NCBI GenBank assembly: GCA_029881335.1
Contig: JAOUMU010000024.1
Coordinates: forward strand, 1 to 33,933
Direction: 5' to 3'
DNA from: Nitrospinota bacterium
Lineage (GTDB): Bacteria > Nitrospinota_A > UBA7883
Length of the DNA: 33,933 nt
Shown: positions 31,295 through 33,933 of the stretch, piece by piece
Layout of the letters: each line of letters begins with the position of its first letter
Position numbering within the stretch: position 1 is the first letter of the stretch
Position numbers and translations under genes: made by a program
The notes under the pieces: model-generated
What the model was told of the DNA's origin: nothing
What the model saw: only the letters and a program-made list of their open reading frames with translations
The model's database searches: none

Positions 31295-31762
31295 ATGAGA
31301 TATTTCATTCTTTCCCTTGTTGCAGTGATCTCGGTCGCCACCATCGCGTCCGCCGGTCAGATCATCACCATCATGCACAAGACCACCTCCCTCCGGGCGG
31401 ACCGCCAATTCTTCGCTCCCACCATCGCCACCGCCAGCTACGGTGACCAGCTACCGGTCGTCGAGGAAAAGGGGGGATGGTACAAGGTGGCCGTCGGCGA
31501 TAAAAGTGGCTGGGTTTATAGCTCCGCCACCGCTAAAGGCAAAGTTGCTGTCACGGCCAAACACTTCAACAAAGGCGCCGTCTCCGACCAGGATGTGGCG
31601 CTGGCGGGCAAAGGATTCAATGAGAAAGTGGAAGGCAAATACAAAAAAGAGAATCCAGATATGAACTACGCCGCCGTGGACCGGATGGAGAAGGTCAATG
31701 TGAGCGATGGCCAGATCAACAAGTTTGTCGCCGAAGGCAATCTTGAAAGCAGGGGGGAGTAG
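31295..31762 (+). CDS. Exported SH3b-domain protein, 155 residues
   Basis: A signal peptide (MRYFILSLVAVISVATIASAG) is followed by a bacterial SH3 domain, residues about 24-80: TTSLRADRQFFAPTIATASYGDQLPVVEEKGGWYKVAVGDKSGWVYSS fits the LR......I......G....V....GGW.KV....G..GWV pattern. The remaining roughly 70 residues are polar and helical (KHFNKGAVSDQDVALAGKGF). SH3b domains commonly bind peptidoglycan stems. AAGGAG precedes ATG 31295. It stands 3 bases before the M48 gene, and the same pairing of an SH3b protein with an M48 lipoprotease occurs in other Gram-negatives, suggesting joint work on envelope quality control. Confidence 0.88.
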   Translation: MRYFILSLVAVISVATIASAGQIITIMHKTTSLRADRQFFAPTIATASYGDQLPVVEEKGGWYKVAVGDKSGWVYSSATAKGKVAVTAKHFNKGAVSDQDVALAGKGFNEKVEGKYKKENPDMNYAAVDRMEKVNVSDGQINKFVAEGNLESRGE

Positions 31763-31765
31763 ACA

Positions 31766-32692
31766 ATGAATTACCGGATACTGTCAGCCGGCCTGATCGC
31801 AGCTCTGGCCGCCGGGTGCGCCAGCCTGCCGATTGACCAAGACGTCATGAATATGGCCAATAAGGTGTTTGACCAAAACGTCATGAATATCGCCAATAAG
31901 GTGTGGAAAAAAAGAGACGTTATCCAAAAAACCGGATCAGCTCTGCGCAAGGGATTCTCCGACCTTTCCGATGAGGAGGAGTATTACATTGGCCGCGCCG
32001 TGGCCGCCAAAATACTAAGCCAGTACAGTCCGGTGGAGGAGAAGTCTAGGACCACTTATATAAACACCCTGGGGCAGACCCTTTCGCGCCACTCATCCCG
32101 GCCGCAGACCTTCGCGGGCTACCATTTCCTGTTGATCAGCTCTCCGGAGATAAACTCCTTCGCGGCGCCGGGAGGATTTGTTTTCATCACCACCGGGCTG
32201 TACTCGAAGCTGAAGACGGAGGAGGAGCTGGCCGCAGTGCTGGCTCACGAAATATCCCATGTCACCCTGAGGCACGGGCTCACCGCCATAAAGACTGCCA
32301 ACCTGACCCAGGCCTTTTCCATCATCGGCACTGAGGCGATGAAGGAATATGGCGCGAAGGAGCTGGCTCAACTCACCGCCGCATTCGAAGATTCCATCAA
32401 CGACATCGTGAATCAGCTGGTGGTCAATGGCTATTCCCGCTCCCAGGAGTATGAAGCCGACGCCGAGGCCATGCGCGTGGCGTGGAAATCGGGCTACGAC
32501 CCGGCTGGACTGACCCGGTTTCTCTCCACTCTGGGCTCCATCTCCGGCAAGGGTGGCGCGGGATTATTCAAGACCCACCCCCCTGCGGACGACAGGTTGA
32601 AGTACGCGTCAAAGGCGATGAAGAAGGAGGGTATCTCCGGTTCCACCCTGAAGAACCGTACCCACAGGTTCCAGCGATACGCCATGAAATGA
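31766..32692 (+). CDS. M48-family zinc metalloprotease, lipoprotein
   Basis: 308 residues with a lipobox LAAGC (Cys18), so it is membrane-anchored in the periplasm. The zinc motif HEISH is at 161-165 and the third ligand glutamate lies in SQEYEADAEAM (about 227-236). FLLISSPEINSFAAPGGFVFITTGL before it is standard for the BepA/LoiP-like M48B/M48C group, which degrades or refolds outer-membrane proteins. Residues about 24-47 are a near-perfect tandem duplication (DQDVMNMANKVF, DQNVMNIANKVW). It follows the SH3b gene by 3 bases. ATG 31766 is preceded by GGGGGAG. Confidence 0.93.
   Translation: MNYRILSAGLIAALAAGCASLPIDQDVMNMANKVFDQNVMNIANKVWKKRDVIQKTGSALRKGFSDLSDEEEYYIGRAVAAKILSQYSPVEEKSRTTYINTLGQTLSRHSSRPQTFAGYHFLLISSPEINSFAAPGGFVFITTGLYSKLKTEEELAAVLAHEISHVTLRHGLTAIKTANLTQAFSIIGTEAMKEYGAKELAQLTAAFEDSINDIVNQLVVNGYSRSQEYEADAEAMRVAWKSGYDPAGLTRFLSTLGSISGKGGAGLFKTHPPADDRLKYASKAMKKEGISGSTLKNRTHRFQRYAMK
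31835..31906 (+). repeat. 36-bp in-frame tandem duplication
   Basis: 31835-31870 and 31871-31906 are identical at 32 of 36 positions and encode 12 residues each in the M48 protein, just after the lipid anchor. Recent duplication by slippage is likely; it lengthens the linker. Confidence 0.85.
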
Positions 32693-32724
32693 GCCCCTAC
32701 GGGCTGATGTTGTACAGCTGGAAC

Positions 32725-32765
32725 TATCGACGACCGGTCGGTCATTATCGACGACCGGTCGGTCA
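32725..32765. repeat. Two 20-bp direct repeats with 21-bp period, each palindromic
   Basis: TATCGACGACCGGTCGGTCA occurs at 32725-32744 and again, identical, at 32746-32765, one base apart. Each holds the 10-bp palindrome CGACCGGTCG, and the two cores can pair to form a hairpin. The second copy covers the pyrD stop codon. They lie between the convergent M48 and pyrD genes. Confidence 0.9.
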
Positions 32766-33677
32766 GTCGTGATGCGCGGCGCCCACCAGCTCCGCCACAC
32801 TGCCCGCGCCCAGTTTTGACAAAAGCTCCGGCAGCTCCGCGGCCAGCCGCGGGACGATGTCTGGCGATACAAAGTTCATGGTCCCCACCTGCACGGCGGT
32901 GGCCCCGGCCATGATAAACTCCACAACGTCCCGCCCCGAGGCGATCCCCCCGATCCCGAATAGCGGTATCCTCACTGCCTTATAGCATTGCCACACCATC
33001 CGCACGGCCACGGGCCTTATGGCTGGGCCGGAGAGCCCACCGGTTACATTGGCCAGCACGGGCTTTCGCCTGTATATGTCTATGGCCATTCCCACCAGCG
33101 TGTTGATTACGGAAAGCCCGTCCGCTCCGGAGGCTTCGCAGACCCGGGCGAACTCGGATATGTCCGTCACGTTGGGGGACAGCTTCACGATCAGCGGCTT
33201 GTTTTTCACCACTGCCCGGCAAGCCTTCACCACCGTCTCGGTTGTCTTTATTTCCGTCCCGAAGGCCGCGCCCCCCTTCTCCACGTTGGGGCAGGAGATA
33301 TTCATCTCAAGGCCATGGACCCCATCGATGGCGTCCAGTTTTCCCGCCAGCTCGATATACTCCTCCACCGTCTCCCCAAAAAAGTTGGCTATCACCGCTG
33401 TGTCGATCTTGCGCAGCTTCGGTATTTTTTGGGAGGTGAACTTGTCCAATCCCACGTTCTGCAGACCGATGGCATTGAGCATTCCGGAGGGGGTCTCGCA
33501 TATCCGCGGAGTCGGGTTGCCCGCCCTTGGTTTCAACGACAGGCCCTTGGTACAAAATCCACCAATGAGGCTTAAATCAAAAAACTTTTCATAAGTCAGG
33601 CCATAGCCGAAAGTTCCAGACGCGCCTACGATCGGATTCTTTAGTTTGATCCCCGCATAATCGACCGCAATATCCAT
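32763..33677 (-). CDS. pyrD: Dihydroorotate dehydrogenase B, catalytic subunit
   Basis: 304 residues, the usual length for class 1B. The flavin/substrate barrel motifs are visible: NPIVGASGTFGYG, NAIGLQNVG, EMNISCPNVEKGG with the catalytic cysteine that marks class 1 enzymes, IVKLSPNV, GLSVINT and PLFGIGGI...AGATAVQVGT. It oxidises dihydroorotate to orotate in pyrimidine synthesis, passing electrons through PyrK to NAD+. ATG 33677 lies 3 bases after the pyrK stop, with GGAG 9 bases upstream, so the two subunits are made together. Its last codon lies in the second palindromic repeat. Confidence 0.97.
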   Translation of the reverse strand: MDIAVDYAGIKLKNPIVGASGTFGYGLTYEKFFDLSLIGGFCTKGLSLKPRAGNPTPRICETPSGMLNAIGLQNVGLDKFTSQKIPKLRKIDTAVIANFFGETVEEYIELAGKLDAIDGVHGLEMNISCPNVEKGGAAFGTEIKTTETVVKACRAVVKNKPLIVKLSPNVTDISEFARVCEASGADGLSVINTLVGMAIDIYRRKPVLANVTGGLSGPAIRPVAVRMVWQCYKAVRIPLFGIGGIASGRDVVEFIMAGATAVQVGTMNFVSPDIVPRLAAELPELLSKLGAGSVAELVGAAHHD

Positions 33678-33680
33678 AGT

Positions 33681-33933
33681 TTATATCTCCACCTCGCGGC
33701 TGTCGAACACCGGACCCCTGCGGCAGACGGTGACATAGCGTTTCTCTCCACGAACATGGGCCACACAACCCAGGCACGCGCCAAATCCGCACGCCATGGA
33801 GTTTTCCAGCGACACCTGGCACGGGATGTTGTTATGCTCGGCCAGGGTGGCCACCGCCCGCATCATCCCGGCTGGCCCACAGGCCAGCGCCAGGTCCGGC
33901 GGCTCATCCATATGGTCCAGTTGCTCGCCCATC
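33681..33933 (-). CDS. pyrK: Dihydroorotate dehydrogenase electron-transfer subunit, C-terminal part
   Basis: The minus-strand frame is open from the window edge to a TAA at 33681-33683; the Met in the ORF track is internal, and the gene continues outside. About 83 residues are visible of an expected 260 or so. LALACGPAGMMRAV is the end of the NAD-binding domain. C-GFGAC-LGC-VAHV...VCRRGPVF carries the four cysteines of the [2Fe-2S] cluster that passes electrons between FAD and PyrD. Directly upstream of pyrD in the same operon. Confidence 0.95.
   Translation of the reverse strand, partial: MGEQLDHMDEPPDLALACGPAGMMRAVATLAEHNNIPCQVSLENSMACGFGACLGCVAHVRGEKRYVTVCRRGPVFDSREVEI

Noticed and set aside
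32725-32765. Possible start of a CRISPR array
   Set aside because: Only two units, separated by one base, no spacers and no cas genes in the window.

Overview
The window comes from a Gram-negative (diderm) bacterial chromosome of moderately high GC. It carries lipid-A/LPS genes (an MsbA-like exporter, a heptosyltransferase-family GT9 enzyme, an O-antigen ligase-like protein), an Mla-type phospholipid transport set and several predicted lipoproteins. Menaquinone appears to be made by the futalosine route (mqnC), and pyrD/pyrK are of the electron-transfer (class 1B) type. The dnaB-alr-mlaE-mlaF-mlaD order and the overall gene mix suggest a Nitrospinota/Nitrospirota- or Deltaproteobacteria-like lineage. 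That placement is inference only, since no rRNA or other marker is present.

Layout. 1-357 is the tail of an integrase-type transposase. 448-663 encodes a small two-helix membrane protein. 662-1109 holds two homologous structured elements that read best on the minus strand as tandem small RNAs: each has a C-rich anti-Shine-Dalgarno loop and ends in an intrinsic terminator. 1110-1517 has no gene I recognise. 5777-1518 (minus) holds a small hypothetical protein, a helical protein with a C-terminal HPr domain, an M20 amidohydrolase and anmK. 6158-11936 (plus) is dnaB-alr-mlaEFD. 12245-14440 (plus) is a class III cyclase with two FHA domains, followed by trmJ. 18940-14469 (minus) is an LPS block (GT9, msbA, ligase). 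19186-20800 (plus) is an RRM protein and a DEAD-box helicase, probably a cold-response pair, closed by a strong terminator. 21622-20951 (minus) is a spondin-domain secreted protein. 21878-29389 (plus) holds an SH3-like protein, a small membrane protein, an active/inactive M16 peptidase pair, two DUF21-CBS transporter-associated proteins and mqnC. 30024-29515 (minus) is an orphan hydrogenase maturation protease. 30343-32692 (plus) holds a lipoprotein, an SH3b protein and an M48 lipoprotein protease. 33933-32763 (minus) is pyrK (partial) and pyrD.

Much of the window serves the cell envelope: LPS export and assembly, lipid transport, peptidoglycan precursor supply and recycling (alr, anmK), and envelope proteolysis (M16, M48). 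The observation most worth following is the tandem pair of minus-strand RNAs near the left end. Their stems differ by compensatory changes while their loops keep a CCUCC-type core, which in one copy matches the 16S anti-Shine-Dalgarno sequence exactly. All homology statements rest on motif recognition by eye; no search was run.
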